NCBI RefSeq assembly: GCF_003660285.1
Contig: NZ_QXQQ01000001.1
Span: forward strand, 124,001-188,000
DNA: 64,000 nt
Reading direction: 5' to 3'
Source: Helicobacter labacensis
GTDB lineage: Bacteria > Campylobacterota > Campylobacteria > Campylobacterales > Helicobacteraceae
A program made the translations under genes and the position numbers. Below the pieces are notes generated by a model. The model had not been told where the DNA came from, searched no databases, and worked only from the letters and a program-made list of their open reading frames with translations. Positions 35,122-44,190 of the stretch are shown here, piece after piece. Within the stretch, counting starts at the first letter, position 1. Every line of letters begins with the position of its first letter.

Positions 35122-35739
35122 TTAGAGATGGGCAATCCACGCCTTCATATGGGGTTGTTCTTCTTTAAGTGTCGTGGGTTGTCCGTGTCCGGGATAGAGG
35201 GGTTTATCACAAGGGCTTTCAAGATTTTCAAAGCGAATCAGGGAGTCTTTCATGTCTGCGCAATTGGAGTAGGGAAAATCGTAACGACCGATACTGCGGT
35301 GGAAAATAAAATCTCCGCTGAAAAACACGCCCTCCATCTCCACCATGCAACACCCCGGGGTGTGTCCGGGGAAATGCCAATAGGTGATGGGGATATTGGC
35401 GACCTCAAAGGTGGTGCGCGCCCTCTGACATGCCACGGGGCAAATCTGCTCTGCTAAACAGGGAGTGAGCCCTAGAGAAAAGCAATCGGTAGTGAGCATG
35501 AAAACATCATCCTTGGGAGCGAACAAGGGCACATGGGGCCAAACTGTTTTGAGCGCGTGCGCGTCCCAAATGTGATCGTAATGCCCATGCGTGATGAGAA
35601 TTGCCAAGGGTTTTTTAGCGTTCTCAAGCACCCAAGCGCACGCCCCCATACCCGGATCCACGATAAAATCCCCCTGCTCTAGGGACGCGATATAACAATT
35701 CGTCTGGGTGTTCCCAAAAGCCTGCACCTTGATTTGCAT
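35122..35739 (-). CDS. Metallo-beta-lactamase-fold hydrolase
   Basis: 205 residues of the glyoxalase-II-like group. Zinc motif THGHYDHIWD (HxHxDH) near residue 52, GHTPGC near 125, FSGDFIF and a C-terminal PGHGQPT histidine. ATG 35739 follows AAGGAT. Neighbour of the ThiF-like gene, as I recall in H. pylori. Substrate unknown. Confidence 0.85.
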   Translation of the reverse strand: MQIKVQAFGNTQTNCYIASLEQGDFIVDPGMGACAWVLENAKKPLAILITHGHYDHIWDAHALKTVWPHVPLFAPKDDVFMLTTDCFSLGLTPCLAEQICPVACQRARTTFEVANIPITYWHFPGHTPGCCMVEMEGVFFSGDFIFHRSIGRYDFPYSNCADMKDSLIRFENLESPCDKPLYPGHGQPTTLKEEQPHMKAWIAHL

Positions 35740-35792
35740 CACAATCCTTTGCTACCATTCTAGCAGATTTTTACTAAAGCTACCAAAGCTAC

Positions 35793-36557
35793 CTAAGTGA
35801 GGATACAAACCTCTTCTTGCAATAAAATCCCAAACGCTTTAAAAACCCTCTCTTTGGCAAGCGCGATCAACTCTAAGGCTTCCTCAAAATGCGCCCCCCC
35901 TAGATTGATTAAGAAATTGGCATGCGCGCTAGAAAAGCCCACGCGCCCCAAGTTAAACCCCCTAAGCCCCACAGCCTCTAACAATCTGCCGGCAAAATCC
36001 CCGGGCGGGTTTTTAAAGCAGCTCCCAAAGCTGGGTTTTTTAGGGTGGCAGGCGCGCATGCGTTTGCATTCTTGAAAAATACTCTCTCTAAATCCATGTT
36101 TTTTTTGCAAGCGCGCCCCAAAGACCACCCCCTCAAACGCGCTAAAGCGATAAGATAGCCCCAAAGCTTGGGAGTCTAACCATGCCCCATTGATATTAGC
36201 CTGCAAAACAACACCGCTCATCTGGTAAGCCTTCATGCCTGCATTCATCTTAAGCAATCCGCCCACGCTCCCAGGCAGAGCACCCAAAAACTCTAGCCCC
36301 CCTAAGTTATGATCCCTAAAATATTTAAAGAGTGTTTGCGCGCTGGTTTTTGCCCCCACTTCTACAAAACTCCCCCTATCTTCTATGTAGTCAAAACAGC
36401 GATCCAAAATTGCTAAATTTTGTGCGTGAGGGGAAACTAAGAGATTATTAGCCAAACCCACCATCTGTACCGCATAATCCCCACGCTGGCGCAATAAAGC
36501 CACCTCAACCCTGCCTCCGATCTTCACGCTGGAGTATTTAGAAAAATCCAAGATCAC
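35793..36557 (-). CDS. murB: UDP-N-acetylenolpyruvoylglucosamine reductase
   Basis: Reduces UDP-GlcNAc-enolpyruvate to UDP-MurNAc. 254 residues: FAD-binding N-terminus (SSVKIGGRVEVALL), LGALPGSVGGLLKMNAGM near residue 92, FGSCFKNPPGDFAGRLLEAVGL near 180 and ANFLINLGGA near 210. It starts with GTG after AAAGGG. This is the short (type II-like) form common in this group. Confidence 0.93.
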   Translation of the reverse strand: MILDFSKYSSVKIGGRVEVALLRQRGDYAVQMVGLANNLLVSPHAQNLAILDRCFDYIEDRGSFVEVGAKTSAQTLFKYFRDHNLGGLEFLGALPGSVGGLLKMNAGMKAYQMSGVVLQANINGAWLDSQALGLSYRFSAFEGVVFGARLQKKHGFRESIFQECKRMRACHPKKPSFGSCFKNPPGDFAGRLLEAVGLRGFNLGRVGFSSAHANFLINLGGAHFEEALELIALAKERVFKAFGILLQEEVCILT

Positions 36558-36676
36558 AACGCCCTTTCTAGAATTTTAAGCTCTTAAGACCTCTCATTAT
36601 AGCAAGTTTAAGATAAGCTGTGCTACAGTCAGCGAGCATGGCTTATTGGCTATGAATTCCTACATAAAGGACATCT

Positions 36677-36742
36677 ATGAGACAGTTGTGCGCCAACGCG
36701 CTAGAACCCCCCTTCAATATTCTTAATAAAGGATTGAAATGA
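36677..36742 (+). CDS. 21-residue leader ORF before the HTH gene
   Basis: ATG 36677 follows AAAGGACATCT, an excellent ribosome site, and reads MRQLCANALEPPFNILNKGL plus K. The TGA overlaps the next ATG (ATGA), so it could couple translation. No known leader; it may be only a spacer. Confidence 0.35.
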   Translation: MRQLCANALEPPFNILNKGLK

Positions 36743-37062
36743 AAAAAATACCATATGAAAAGACTCAGCGTATTTGTGAACTCAGACAACAAGGTTTGAC
36801 TCAGGCCAAAATCGCCCGGCATGAGGATGTGGGAGTCTCCCAAGCCACAGTGTCTAAGCACCTTGCAGAACAGGCATATCTTAAAGAGATCCAAAGTAAG
36901 GACGAAGAGCTTAGGACTACTAAAAAAGAGCTTAGGACTACTAAAAAAGAGCTTAGGGTTGCTAAAGTTGAAATTGTCGGGTTGAAGGCCACTATTTCTC
37001 TTATCGAGTCCGATTTACAGCTTGTTAAGTCCAAAATTGAGGAGCTCGAATCTGAAGAATAG
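36739..37062 (+). CDS. Orphan HTH protein with a heptad-repeat coiled coil
   Basis: 107 residues. Residues 5-45 form a Hin/resolvase-like helix-turn-helix (RICELRQQGLTQAKIARHED, VSQATVSKHL). Residues 50-107 are a continuous coiled coil containing ELRTTKK twice and a third degenerate copy, encoded by a 21-bp tandem repeat. RBS AAAGGATTGA. It sits between murB and fliQ, which are adjacent in H. pylori, and points against both. A terminator hairpin follows. It resembles small DNA-binding proteins of mobile elements; function unknown. Confidence 0.65.
   Translation: MKKIPYEKTQRICELRQQGLTQAKIARHEDVGVSQATVSKHLAEQAYLKEIQSKDEELRTTKKELRTTKKELRVAKVEIVGLKATISLIESDLQLVKSKIEELESEE
36907..36948 (+). repeat. 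21-bp tandem repeat encoding a coiled-coil heptad
   Basis: Two exact copies of GAGCTTAGGACTACTAAAAA plus A and a third diverged copy starting at 36949. One unit is seven codons, so slippage adds or removes a whole heptad in frame. Confidence 0.9.
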
Positions 37063-37090
37063 GTGGCTACGCGGTTTCTTGCTCCAAATC

Positions 37091-37112
37091 TCCTCCACCT
37101 GCGGAGGATTTT
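37091..37112 (+). terminator. Hairpin terminator after the HTH gene
   Basis: TCCTCC, loop ACCTGC, GGAGGA, then TTTT. A six-bp stem with a short T run 28 bases after the stop. Confidence 0.55.
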
Positions 37113-37137
37113 CGGACTTGTGTCTACTTTTTGCCTC

Positions 37138-37410
37138 TTAAGAAGCGATCTTGGGGATGAGCTTAAATAGCATGCTAGCGTAGTCTAAAAGCATGTTGAG
37201 CATCCAAGGCATGGTTAGGATAATCACGGCGATCACGGCGAGGATTTTGGGCACAAAGGATAGAGTCATTTCGTTAATCTGGGTGGTGGCTTGGAATATA
37301 CTCACCAAGAGCCCCACCACCAAGCCCACCAAGAGCACAGGCAAGGAGATCATCAAGGTGATCTTATAGGTTTCAATGGCAAGCTTCATCAATTGGGCTT
37401 CCACAAACAC
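37138..37410 (-). CDS. fliQ: Flagellar export protein FliQ
   Basis: Membrane component of the flagellar type III export gate. 90 residues with two helices (ITLMISLPVLLVGLVVGLLV and PKILAVIAVIILTMPWMLNM) and the typical FQATTQINEMTLSFVPK link. It lies 4 bases after tyrA on the same strand. Confidence 0.94.
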   Translation of the reverse strand: MFVEAQLMKLAIETYKITLMISLPVLLVGLVVGLLVSIFQATTQINEMTLSFVPKILAVIAVIILTMPWMLNMLLDYASMLFKLIPKIAS

Positions 37411-37414
37411 CCCC

Positions 37415-38248
37415 CTACATAAATTCTTGCAGACAATTAGCCCGTTGCATCCACGCGCACAAATCCTTCCACTCTTGGGCTTTTAGCATGTCTTTGGTGC
37501 GTTGCATTTCTGCAATGAAGAGTTCCAAGGCTTCTAGCAAATGGGTTTGGTTTTGTCTAAAAATGTCTTCCCACATCTGCGGAGCGCTCTTAGAGAGTCT
37601 ACTCATATCCCTAAACCCTCCAGCAGCCAAAGAGAGGATATTTTGTGGGCTTTCTTGGGCTAACACCACATTAGCTAGGGCATAACTAATAGCATGGGGT
37701 AAGTGGCTCACAAAGGCGACATGCCGATCGTGATCTTGCGCGCTCATTTTCACCATCTGCATGCCTAATGCGCTAAAAACTTCTTTGGCGCGTTGCAAGT
37801 GGGTTACCCCACTTTGTTCACAATCCACCAAGATCACGATCTTGTGTTTATACAGACCTTTCAAAGCGGCTTTGGGTCCATGAAACTCTGTCCCACACAT
37901 CGGGTGGCTAACCACCACTTGGGGGCGCAAAGCACTAGGGATTGCGCGCACAATTTGTTCTTTAGCCCCACCTAACTCAATGATGGTGCTGGTGGGCGTG
38001 CTTGACAAGTGGGTTAAGATGTGGATAATCCCCTCCACAGGAGTCGCCAAGATGAGCAAGTCGCATGTTTGTATTTGGCTAAACTCTACACATTCCTCAA
38101 CCAACCCCAAACTCAAAGCCATTTGGGCGTGCAAGACATTGCGATCAAAACCCACCAGACTTTTGATGCCCAGTTGCGCGCGCACCTCCTGCAAGGCTAA
38201 ACCCATAGACCCCCCCATTAACCCCAAGCCCACAATACCTACACGCAT
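37415..38248 (-). CDS. tyrA: Prephenate dehydrogenase
   Basis: Makes 4-hydroxyphenylpyruvate for tyrosine. 277 residues with NAD-binding VGIVGLGLMGGSMGLAL at the N-terminus, SHPMCGTEFHGPKAA near residue 115 and VAFVSHLPHAISYALAN near 185. No chorismate mutase domain. The ATG overlaps the lon stop (TAATG). Confidence 0.92.
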   Translation of the reverse strand: MRVGIVGLGLMGGSMGLALQEVRAQLGIKSLVGFDRNVLHAQMALSLGLVEECVEFSQIQTCDLLILATPVEGIIHILTHLSSTPTSTIIELGGAKEQIVRAIPSALRPQVVVSHPMCGTEFHGPKAALKGLYKHKIVILVDCEQSGVTHLQRAKEVFSALGMQMVKMSAQDHDRHVAFVSHLPHAISYALANVVLAQESPQNILSLAAGGFRDMSRLSKSAPQMWEDIFRQNQTHLLEALELFIAEMQRTKDMLKAQEWKDLCAWMQRANCLQEFM

Positions 38249-40656
38249 TAGGGCACCAAAGCTATTTCTAGCACATCTTCAATATGGCGCACGGCTTTGA
38301 TCTCCATATTCTCTTGCACCTCTGCAGGGATGTCTTTTAGATCTCTGTGGTAGTTTTTCTCAGGGATCAAGGCGGTTTTGATCCCCGCCTTGTAGCTGGC
38401 GATCAATTTTTCTTTCAGCCCTCCAATGGGCAAAACCCGCCCGCTCAAAGTGAGCTCGCCCGTCATCGCCACATCGCAACGCACTCTCCTATCGCATAAA
38501 ATAGAAGCGATGCTAGTAGCCATCGTGATCCCAGCACTGGGACCATCTTTGGGAGTTGCCCCTTCGGGCACATGCAAGTGGATGTCATAGAGCTGGTAAA
38601 TCTTGCCCTCTTTGGGCTTTTTCTTTTTGGGGACCAACACTTCTTCATCAAGGCGCGATTTCACCACCGAGTGCGCGATGTAAGCCGATTCCTTCATCAC
38701 CTCGCCCAAGCTCCCCGTGAGTTTTAAATTTCCCTTGCCTTTGAGTTTGATCGCTTCAATTTTAAGCACATCTCCGCCCACACTTGTCCATGCCAAACCA
38801 TTGACAATCCCTATAGCGTCCTCTTGATCGATAGGGTCGATCTCAAAGACGATCTTGTCTAAAAATTCGGGGACATTGTCTGTTGTGATATGGATTTTGC
38901 GCTGTCTTCTAGATTTGGGTGCTTCTTTTAAGGCTTTTTCCTCACTGCTGTGTAAAATTTTCTTGGCGCACTTGCGCATGATACTTGCTAGTGCACGCCT
39001 CAAGCTACGCACCCCCGCCTCACGGGTGTATTTTTCAATGATGAGTTTGATCGCCTCTGGGGTGAATAACACTTCTGTGGGTTTGAGCGCGTGCTTTTTG
39101 AGCTCTTGAGGGATCAAGTAATTGCGCGCGATCTGCTCTTTTTCTTGGGGGGTGTAACTGGAAACGGCGATAAATTCCATGCGATCCCTTAAAGGGGGGG
39201 GGATCGTGGTGGTGTCATTGGCGGTGGCAATGAAAATCACTTGGGAGAGGTCGATGTTAAAATTGGTGTAGTAATCCCTAAAACTGGTGTTTTGCTCAGG
39301 GTCTAAAATCTCTAAAAGCGCGCTGGCTGGATCGCCACGCATGCTTTTATCCACCTTGTCGATCTCATCTAACACCATCACGCAATCCATCTTCTTAGCT
39401 TCAATCAAGCCCTGCACAATGCGCCCGGGCATAGAACCTAAATAAGTGCGCCGGTGCCCCCGTAATTCATTGACATCTTCTAGCCCACCCAAGGCGATGC
39501 GAATCAAGGGGCGTTTGATAGCTTTGGCGATGGAATTAGCTAGACTGGTCTTACCCACCCCCGGAGGACCATAGAAGCACAAAATCGTGCCCTTAGTCTC
39601 CTTACTCTCCGTCTGGCGTAAGCGCAAGAGCTCCATCGTGGCGAAGTATTCTACAATGCGTTCTTTGGGTTTTTCTAGGCTGTAGTGATCGGCATTTAGC
39701 TGTTTTTCTACATCTTTGATAGAGAGTTTTTTTTGGCTGTATTGCCCAAAAGGGATGTCTAACACCCACTCAATGTAATTTTGCAAAATCCCCACATCGG
39801 AGCTATCTTGGTGGATACGACTCAAGCGTTCGATCTGTTTTTTGATCTCTTTGTGGACTTCCTTAGTGATGAAGGGTTCGATCGCGCTGAGTTTTTGGGT
39901 GTATTCTTGGATCTCTTCATCACGCTGTTTGTCCACACCCAATTCTTTTTGGATTTGCTTGAGTTGCTCTTTGAGGAAGTATTCCTTATTCACCTGCTCC
40001 ATTTTGCTATGCACTTTACTCTTGATCTCTTTTTGTAGTTTTTGGGTTTTGATCTCCTCCATCACCAAATCAATGAGGTCTAAGAGTCTCTCTTCGGTGT
40101 TGTCGTTAGCAAAGAGTTTATAAGATTGATCTTTTTTAAGGCGCAGGGCGGAGGCGATTAAATCCACAATGCGATTGGGATCGCTATTGTCCTCAATGGC
40201 ACGCAAGAGATCGGGAGGGAAGAATTGGCTGACATTAGCCAAATTGCCCACCTTCTCCTTGAGGATTTCTAAAATCGCGTTGGTTTTGTCGTGATCGTAG
40301 TCTTTATAGGTGATCACATCTACCATCGCCTCTAGGGGGTCATGGGATTGCAAACTCAAAATGCGCCCCTTGCAAATCCCCTGAAAGAGAATCTTCATGC
40401 GGTTATCAGGCAGGATCACCTTACGCACAATACTCCCAATGACTCCCACATCGTAAAATTTCTCTTCTAAAGCCTTATCACCGGGGGTGTTCTTAGCGCA
40501 ACCCACGAAAATGAGATCGTTTTTATCTTGAGTAGCCTTGTTGGCTGCCTTGATATTGGCTTCGCTATTGATGAAAAGAGGGGCGATCATGAATGGATAC
40601 ATGAATGCCTCTTCTTCTACAATCACTGGCACTACACTTGGAAATTTCTCTGTCAT
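38248..40656 (-). CDS. lon: ATP-dependent protease Lon
   Basis: Cytoplasmic AAA+ serine protease. 802 residues from ATG 40656 ([16 protein letters not shown]), which follows AAGGG; the start at 40692 would lie in the bamD end. N-terminal substrate domain, AAA+ with [20 protein letters not shown] near residue 365 and [11 protein letters not shown] near 425, and the protease Ser-Lys dyad in PKDGPSAG near 690. A C9 tract encodes TIPPPLRDR in the AAA+ part; intact here. Confidence 0.94.
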   Translation of the reverse strand: MTEKFPSVVPVIVEEEAFMYPFMIAPLFINSEANIKAANKATQDKNDLIFVGCAKNTPGDKALEEKFYDVGVIGSIVRKVILPDNRMKILFQGICKGRILSLQSHDPLEAMVDVITYKDYDHDKTNAILEILKEKVGNLANVSQFFPPDLLRAIEDNSDPNRIVDLIASALRLKKDQSYKLFANDNTEERLLDLIDLVMEEIKTQKLQKEIKSKVHSKMEQVNKEYFLKEQLKQIQKELGVDKQRDEEIQEYTQKLSAIEPFITKEVHKEIKKQIERLSRIHQDSSDVGILQNYIEWVLDIPFGQYSQKKLSIKDVEKQLNADHYSLEKPKERIVEYFATMELLRLRQTESKETKGTILCFYGPPGVGKTSLANSIAKAIKRPLIRIALGGLEDVNELRGHRRTYLGSMPGRIVQGLIEAKKMDCVMVLDEIDKVDKSMRGDPASALLEILDPEQNTSFRDYYTNFNIDLSQVIFIATANDTTTIPPPLRDRMEFIAVSSYTPQEKEQIARNYLIPQELKKHALKPTEVLFTPEAIKLIIEKYTREAGVRSLRRALASIMRKCAKKILHSSEEKALKEAPKSRRQRKIHITTDNVPEFLDKIVFEIDPIDQEDAIGIVNGLAWTSVGGDVLKIEAIKLKGKGNLKLTGSLGEVMKESAYIAHSVVKSRLDEEVLVPKKKKPKEGKIYQLYDIHLHVPEGATPKDGPSAGITMATSIASILCDRRVRCDVAMTGELTLSGRVLPIGGLKEKLIASYKAGIKTALIPEKNYHRDLKDIPAEVQENMEIKAVRHIEDVLEIALVP
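39194..39202 (-). repeat. C9 tract in lon
   Basis: Nine C on the coding strand in the [12 protein letters not shown] segment near residue 490. A one-base slip would remove the whole protease domain. Confidence 0.9.
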
Positions 40657-40664
40657 ATCAACCC

Positions 40665-41306
40665 TTACCAATTGAATATCGCCACATACCAAGGCATATA
40701 AGACTTCTTAGGATGCGTTTCTTTTTCTAGGACTTCGTCCACGCGCTCCAAATAACGCTTCACCCCTTCTTTTTGGTGGCGTTTTTTATAGACATTGGCG
40801 ATCGCGCGGTTGAGCTCGTTTTGTCCTAAAATGAATTTGACCTGCATATACTCCACCTGATTGATAAAACGGCTATTGGGGTATTTGTCCACGAAGTCAT
40901 TGAGCATGCCAATGGTGTTAGACATAAATTCTTGATCCTTGCTGTGGTTTTTGAAAGAATAATAGCGCGCTTGGAGTTTGAGGTATTTGAGGTAGTCAAT
41001 ATTGCTCTCATTGCCAAAGCGTTTGATGTATTCATCAAAGTAGTATTCTGCCAAAATAAATTCTTTTTTCTTCAAATGGGCTTGCCCCAGCGCGATCATC
41101 GCCACGGGCACTAGGGGCGAATTGATGTGTTCGCTTTGCAAAGAGGAGTAGTAATTGTCCGCGGTTTCCAAATTCATAAACAAAATTTCGCGCAAAATCC
41201 CCTGATACCAAAAGATCGCGGGGCGGTTGTAGATGGCATCCTTGCCCTTTTTGGCACAGCCCAACCACAACACCGCACACGCCAACGAAAGCCACAACAC
41301 GCGCAT
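40665..41306 (-). CDS. bamD: Outer-membrane assembly lipoprotein BamD (ComL)
   Basis: 213 residues with lipoprotein signal [20 protein letters not shown] and TPR-like repeats ([40 protein letters not shown]). BamD works with BamA to insert beta-barrel proteins. A TATAAT box lies 25 bases upstream. It ends 8 bases before the lon start. Confidence 0.88.
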   Translation of the reverse strand: MRVLWLSLACAVLWLGCAKKGKDAIYNRPAIFWYQGILREILFMNLETADNYYSSLQSEHINSPLVPVAMIALGQAHLKKKEFILAEYYFDEYIKRFGNESNIDYLKYLKLQARYYSFKNHSKDQEFMSNTIGMLNDFVDKYPNSRFINQVEYMQVKFILGQNELNRAIANVYKKRHQKEGVKRYLERVDEVLEKETHPKKSYMPWYVAIFNW

Positions 41307-41330
41307 GTCATTCCTTTGTCCTAAAGCCCT

Positions 41331-41336
41331 ATTATA
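41331..41336 (-). promoter_or_regulatory. -10 box for bamD-lon-tyrA-fliQ
   Basis: TATAAT on the minus strand (GATATAATAGGG), 25 bases before bamD. The four genes downstream are close or overlapping, so this may drive all. Confidence 0.6.
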
Positions 41337-41379
41337 TCAAAAATCCCCCGTTAGAATTGATTTTTAGAGTGGATTGTAG

Positions 41380-41385
41380 TAAAAT
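41380..41385 (+). promoter_or_regulatory. -10 box of fliW
   Basis: TAAAAT in GTAGTAAAATCGGG, 32 bases before the chosen fliW ATG and divergent from the bamD promoter. Confidence 0.45.
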
Positions 41386-41416
41386 CGGGGCTTTACACCA
41401 TGTGCTAAGGGCGGGA

Positions 41417-41836
41417 ATGTTATTTAGTGTCAAATCCCCCATTTTGGGGTTTGAGCAAGTTTCTAGAATGGAGCTAGAGAAGATTGATGAGATTTTCATG
41501 CGCCTGCGCAACGCCGATGACATCGCCCCAACTTTCACTTTAGTCAATCCCTTTGCCCTGCGCGCTTATGAATTTGATATTCCCATGGGTTTGCAAGTTT
41601 TACTGAATTTAGACAGCGCGCGCAATATTCTCATCGCCAATATCATGGTGATTCAAACCCCCCTGCAAGAATCCACAATCAATTTCCTAGCCCCCTTAGT
41701 CTTTAACTTTGATCACCAACTTATGGCCCAAGTGGTGTTAGATAGCGCCAAATACCCCCATTACCACATTTCTGAAAAGATCGCTAGTTTTTACCACGCC
41801 CCAAAAGAACAGGTTAAACCTGAGGAATGTCCATGA
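41417..41836 (+). CDS. fliW: Flagellar assembly factor FliW
   Basis: Binds CsrA and flagellin to tune flagellin synthesis. 139 residues from ATG 41417 ([14 protein letters not shown]), preferred over 41357 because AAGGGCGGG precedes it and the family begins here. Conserved [17 protein letters not shown] and [23 protein letters not shown] are seen. Helicobacter carry two FliW paralogues; I cannot assign which. The stop overlaps proC by ATGA. Confidence 0.85.
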   Translation: MLFSVKSPILGFEQVSRMELEKIDEIFMRLRNADDIAPTFTLVNPFALRAYEFDIPMGLQVLLNLDSARNILIANIMVIQTPLQESTINFLAPLVFNFDHQLMAQVVLDSAKYPHYHISEKIASFYHAPKEQVKPEECP

Positions 41837-42620
41837 AAACACGCCTGCTTGTGGTGGGTTATGGGCGTATGGCGCAAGCCATGTTGCGAGGTTTTGCCAC
41901 CCACGCGCCCAAGCTAGAGTCCTTTTGTATCCAAATTACCGGGCGCGATCCCAAGAAAATCCGCCCCTTTGTGCAAGATTTGCCTCTTGAAGTGGCGATC
42001 TTACCCCCCACTCCCACTTTAGACATTGAAGATGCCATCGTGCTTTTAGCCATGAAACCCTATGGTTTGGAGAGTTTTAAATACAGTGGCATGGCTTCTT
42101 TGGTGCTCAGTGTGTTAGCCGGGGTGAGTGTGGGTAAGCTAGCTGGGCACATAAAAAGCCAAGCCTACGCGCGTTGTATGCCCAACATCGCTGCAAGTTA
42201 TGCCCTCTCTTCTACAAGCCTATATGCCCCCTGCGCTACCCCCGCTAGAGATCGCGCCCGCGCGCTTTTGGAGTGCTTGGGGGGGGTGGTGGAAGTGTCT
42301 AGCGAAGCACTCATTGACGCGTCCTTAGCTACCAATGGGAGCGCGTTAGCCTTTTTGAGTATGGTGGCGCAGGGTCTAGTAGGCGCGGGGGTGCGTGAGG
42401 GTTTGGGTTACGATCAAGCCTTCGAATTGGTCACGCAGAGTTTCAATGGCTTTGCTAGACTACTAAGGGAGAACACCCCCCAAGAGATTATCAACGCCAT
42501 TTGCACCCCGGGGGAGCCACCATTGAGGGCTTAAGTGTGCTGGAACAAAGGGCTTTTAAGGGGATTATCATGCGCGCATGCCACGCTGTAGTCAAAAAAG
42601 GGCGCACTAAATCAAGCTAA
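41833..42620 (+). pseudogene. proC: Pyrroline-5-carboxylate reductase with a 3' frameshift
   Basis: Last step of proline synthesis. The N-terminal NADP fold (LLVVGYGRMAQAML) and RCMPNIAASYALSSTSLYA are clear. A G5 run at 42510-42514 is one base short: as written the frame ends at 42534 with ICTPGEPPLRA. With one added G it reads TPGGATIEGLSVLEQ and continues to TAA at 42618-42620, the normal proC C-terminus of about 260 residues. The conserved TSPGGTT-like loop and the last helix are lost in the current frame, so activity is doubtful unless this is a sequencing error. Confidence 0.85.
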
Positions 42621-42632
42621 AAGAGAGAGGAC

Positions 42633-43313
42633 ATGGAACATAGATTATTCACTTTTGCCGGGTTACTCAGCACGGATCACAATTTCATCATCGGGTTTTA
42701 CACCATTGTGTGCGCGTTAGCCACTCTCATAATTGGCAAAATCGCCACTAGCAGGTTGCAGATGGTGCCCTTTGGGCTGCAAAACATTTATGAAGCCACC
42801 ATTGAGGGGATTTTGCATGTGGCTAAAGATGTGATCGGGGAAGATTTAGCCCGCAAGTATTTCCCCCTAGCAGGCACGATCGCCCTTTTTGTCTTTTATT
42901 GCAACATGATAGGCATCATTCCCGGATTTGAAGCCCCTACGGCTAATTGGAGTTTTACGCTGGTGCTCGCCCTCATTGTCTTTTTTTACTACCACTTTGA
43001 GGGGATTCGCGCCCAAGGGCTTATCAAATACTTTAGCCACTTTCTAGGTCCAGTCAAGTGGCTCATCCCTATTATGTTGCCCGTAGAGATCGTTTCGCAT
43101 CTCTCTAGGATCATCTCGCTCTCTTTTCGTCTCTTTGGCAATATCAAGGGCGATGACATGTTTTTGCTTATCATGCTTTTATTGGTCCCATGGGTGATCC
43201 CCATTGCCCCCTTCATGGTGTTGTTTTTCATGGGGATTTTGCAAGCCTTTGTGTTTATGATCTTAACCTATGTCTATTTGGCCGGAGCCCTTATCGTGGA
43301 TGAAGATCACTAA
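42633..43313 (+). CDS. atpB: ATP synthase F0 subunit a
   Basis: Proton half-channel of F0. 226 residues, about five to six helices, with [29 protein letters not shown] containing the essential arginine, and a C-terminal helix [37 protein letters not shown]. It is separate from the main atp operon, as usual in this group. Confidence 0.95.
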   Translation: MEHRLFTFAGLLSTDHNFIIGFYTIVCALATLIIGKIATSRLQMVPFGLQNIYEATIEGILHVAKDVIGEDLARKYFPLAGTIALFVFYCNMIGIIPGFEAPTANWSFTLVLALIVFFYYHFEGIRAQGLIKYFSHFLGPVKWLIPIMLPVEIVSHLSRIISLSFRLFGNIKGDDMFLLIMLLLVPWVIPIAPFMVLFFMGILQAFVFMILTYVYLAGALIVDEDH

Positions 43314-43535
43314 ATGAAAAAAGCAACTCTAATCGCCCTATTGGATTTTTTTGCCGGGTTATTCGTGGGGATCGCGTTGGTGTGCGGGGGTTTGTGCCTG
43401 TTTGTCTTTAAAGAAGCGGAGTTGGTGGTGTCTATCTTTTTTGCGCTCTTTGTCTTTGGGTTATTTAGCTTTTTTGCCCTGTTGGCTAAATCTATGGGGG
43501 CATTGCTCAAAGACAGCACGCGTGAGCGCATTTGA
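43314..43535 (+). CDS. Small two-helix membrane protein
   Basis: 73 residues with two strong membrane helices (LIALLDFFAGLFVGIALVCG and VVSIFFALFVFGLFSFFALL) and a basic tail. It begins right after the atpB stop and ends inside the next start. No family recognised. Confidence 0.7.
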   Translation: MKKATLIALLDFFAGLFVGIALVCGGLCLFVFKEAELVVSIFFALFVFGLFSFFALLAKSMGALLKDSTRERI

Positions 43536-44098
43536 ATCTACAATCCTACTTCATCACCCCCCCTTATTTTGGCGCGTTGACTCCGCGCGATTTTAGAAGT
43601 GCCCTTTTCAAAGTCTTGCGCACACACCGCCCCACGCACGCGTGCTTTAGGGTGGATCAAACTAAGCACACCCTACTAAGTTGCTTTGTGTCTACATGCC
43701 AAGAGTTTGGGGTGAGTAGCTATGTGAATTTAGCCCACTTGTGCGCCAGCATAGAAACAGCCTTGGGTTTTGGTTTTATAGGCGTGCATGCCAAGGCGAA
43801 CGCGTTATTGGCTCTAAAGCACATCCCCGCCCATCTGCACAGTTTTTACAGCGCGCACAGTGTCTTGGAAGTGCAAGAAGCCCTAGAACAAGGCGCACAC
43901 TTGGTAACTCTTAGCCCCATTTTCCCCACTCCTAACAAACCCCCCGCTTTGGGCTTGGAGTATTTGGATCGCCTAAGCCCTACACAAAAGCAACGCGTTT
44001 TTGCGCTTGGGGGGATTACCCACAGTGCCCAGCTCCCTTTATTAGCCCACAAAGGGATCAAGGGTTTTGCGGGCATACGCTTTTTTGAATCCAGCTAA
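43532..44098 (+). CDS. ThiE/TenI-like protein
   Basis: 188 residues resembling the TIM-barrel thiamine-phosphate synthase/TenI family: SYFITPPYFG at the start, FGFIGVHAKANALLAL in the middle, VTLSPIFPTPNKPPALGLEYL and FALGGI near residue 160. The N-terminal half is poorly conserved and short, so a thiazole tautomerase or a degenerate role is possible. The start is TTG overlapping the previous stop (TTGA). Confidence 0.65.
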   Translation: MNLQSYFITPPYFGALTPRDFRSALFKVLRTHRPTHACFRVDQTKHTLLSCFVSTCQEFGVSSYVNLAHLCASIETALGFGFIGVHAKANALLALKHIPAHLHSFYSAHSVLEVQEALEQGAHLVTLSPIFPTPNKPPALGLEYLDRLSPTQKQRVFALGGITHSAQLPLLAHKGIKGFAGIRFFESS

Positions 44099-44157
44099 AT
44101 AGTAACACCCCTTTATCTGCCTCCCAGCTAAAAACCCCTTGCTGTAATCCAACATGT

Positions 44158-44163
44158 TATACT
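44158..44163 (+). promoter_or_regulatory. -10 box of lctP
   Basis: TATACT in ATGTTATACTCC, 27 bases before the lctP ATG, with AGGAGTTGCTAG as ribosome site. Confidence 0.5.
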
Positions 44164-44190
44164 CCATTAAAATGTTCTAGGAGTTGCTAG

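Noticed and set aside
37138-37410. fliQ-tyrA-lon-bamD as an unusual motility operon
   Set aside because: Close spacing suggests co-transcription but the mix of housekeeping and flagellar genes is normal for Helicobacter.
43532-44098. A second full ThiE
   Set aside because: The N-terminal half lacks clear ThiE substrate motifs, so only a ThiE/TenI-like label is given.
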